DNA of 37,179 nt, from positions 1 through 37,179 of the forward strand of contig JAKJDW010000010.1 of assembly GCA_022705745.1 (NCBI GenBank), in the 5' to 3' direction. This DNA comes from Patescibacteria group bacterium. Lineage in GTDB: Bacteria; Patescibacteriota; Gracilibacteria; Absconditabacterales; Absconditicoccaceae. Position 1 is the first letter of the stretch. Every line of letters starts with the position of its first letter. Position numbers and translations under genes: made by a program. Positions 36,900-37,179 of this stretch are shown one piece after another. The notes beneath the pieces were generated by a model. That model searched no databases. It was not told the DNA's origin and was given only the letters and a program-made list of their open reading frames with translations.

Positions 36900-37179
36900 A
36901 TGATATGATTTGATAGTGAAGATATCAGAGAAAAACTGATACAAGATGTAGCAGAAAAGAGAAGAAAGACAAAGGAAGTATCACATCTCCTGTGAATAGG
37001 AATAAGAGCTGTACAGAAACAGGTATGGAGGTACAAACATTATGGGAGAGAGGGGATAATGCGCAAGAAACCATGACCTAAAGCATGAAGTTCATATAAT
37101 AGAACACCAAAAGAGATAGAAGAGATAGTGTGTCTATATGGGTTGAAATATAAGAGAGAATGACCACAAAGACTAAAAC
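36900..37179 (+). mobile_element. transposase N-terminus, IS481/IS3-like (cut by window edge)
   Basis: Open frame from ATG 36900 to the right edge. Helix-turn-helix region VAEKRRKTKEVSHLLGIGIRAVQKQVWRYKHYGREG, then KKPGPKAGSSYNRTPKEIEEIVCLYGLKYKREGPQRLK, which follows the pattern of integrase-type transposases (GRP...LT..E...I..L......GP..L). TGA is read as glycine at LLGIG, KPGPKAG and REGPQ. The catalytic rve domain would be beyond the edge. IS481 is preferred to IS630 because of the GPQRLK block. Confidence 0.7.

Noticed and set aside
1-37179. UGA as tryptophan (Mycoplasma code 4)
   Set aside because: TGA falls on conserved glycines such as Walker A loops and GPGKG, and conserved tryptophans are TGG (for example WHRRYV, DTWFTSG).
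1-37179. UGA as selenocysteine or as many frameshifted pseudogenes
   Set aside because: TGA is present many times per gene in essential genes with otherwise perfect motifs, and no SECIS elements are seen.

Overview
The window looks like a chromosomal piece of a reduced-genome Patescibacteria/CPR bacterium of the Absconditabacteria (SR1) or Gracilibacteria (BD1-5/GN02) kind. The decisive sign is the genetic code. Almost every recognisable gene is interrupted by in-frame TGA codons, and these sit where the protein family needs glycine: FtsK Walker A reads GATGSGKS with two of its glycines as TGA, DnaX reads IIGQDHI, and RsmA reads GPGKGAIT. All real genes end in TAA or TAG, never TGA. This is translation table 25 (UGA=Gly), and all gene limits below use it. 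In two genes counted codon by codon (tsaB-like and yqgF-like), 14 of 21 glycines are TGA. The DNA is AT-rich, and Shine-Dalgarno sequences are mostly not visible.

Layout. 1-745: start of an IS110-family transposase running off the left edge, a structured upstream segment and a dispersed repeat. 741-4858 (minus): M15 peptidase, ftsK, dprA. 5335-9385 (plus): dnaX and valS. 9505-12860: a coiled-coil protein (-), a membrane-anchored methyltransferase (+), a secreted FnIII-like protein (-) and thyA (+). 13006-19551 (minus): a GIY-YIG cassette, comM, a UGA-free membrane protein, kbl, a small membrane protein, hsp20, a PH-like membrane protein, lepB and ssb. 19640-20604: a repeat-rich stretch ending in tRNA-Leu(CAA), with duplicated tRNA pieces. 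20739-25928 (plus): murC, a run of small lipoproteins and membrane proteins, a MIP18/PaaD-like protein, a Cys-rich repeat protein, tsaB and yqgF. 26218-28278 (minus): efp and a CorC/HlyC-like protein. 28622-31735 (plus): truB, folA, truD and a small protein, each of the first three directly after repeat arrays. 31727-34067 (minus): gatA and an acidic membrane protein. 34227-36763: rsmA, followed by a small module (UGA-free membrane gene and a divergent TrmB-like regulator) bracketed by an exact 54-bp duplication of the rsmA 3' end. 36900-37179: start of a second transposase.

Functions. The content is mostly informational housekeeping: translation (valS, gatA, efp, truB, truD, rsmA, tsaB), replication and recombination (dnaX, ssb, ftsK, yqgF), DNA uptake (dprA, comM), thymidylate/folate cycling (thyA with folA), cell wall (murC, M15 peptidase) and secretion (lepB).

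Most notable signals: two membrane-protein genes with no UGA-Gly codons in a genome that uses them heavily; the 54-bp rsmA duplication around one of them; a 73-bp direct repeat containing the 5' part of tRNA-Leu; a GIY-YIG gene inside inverted repeats; a possible IS110 bridge-RNA fold; an exact 12-cysteine two-module protein; and a dense network of palindromic dispersed repeats filling the intergenic regions.
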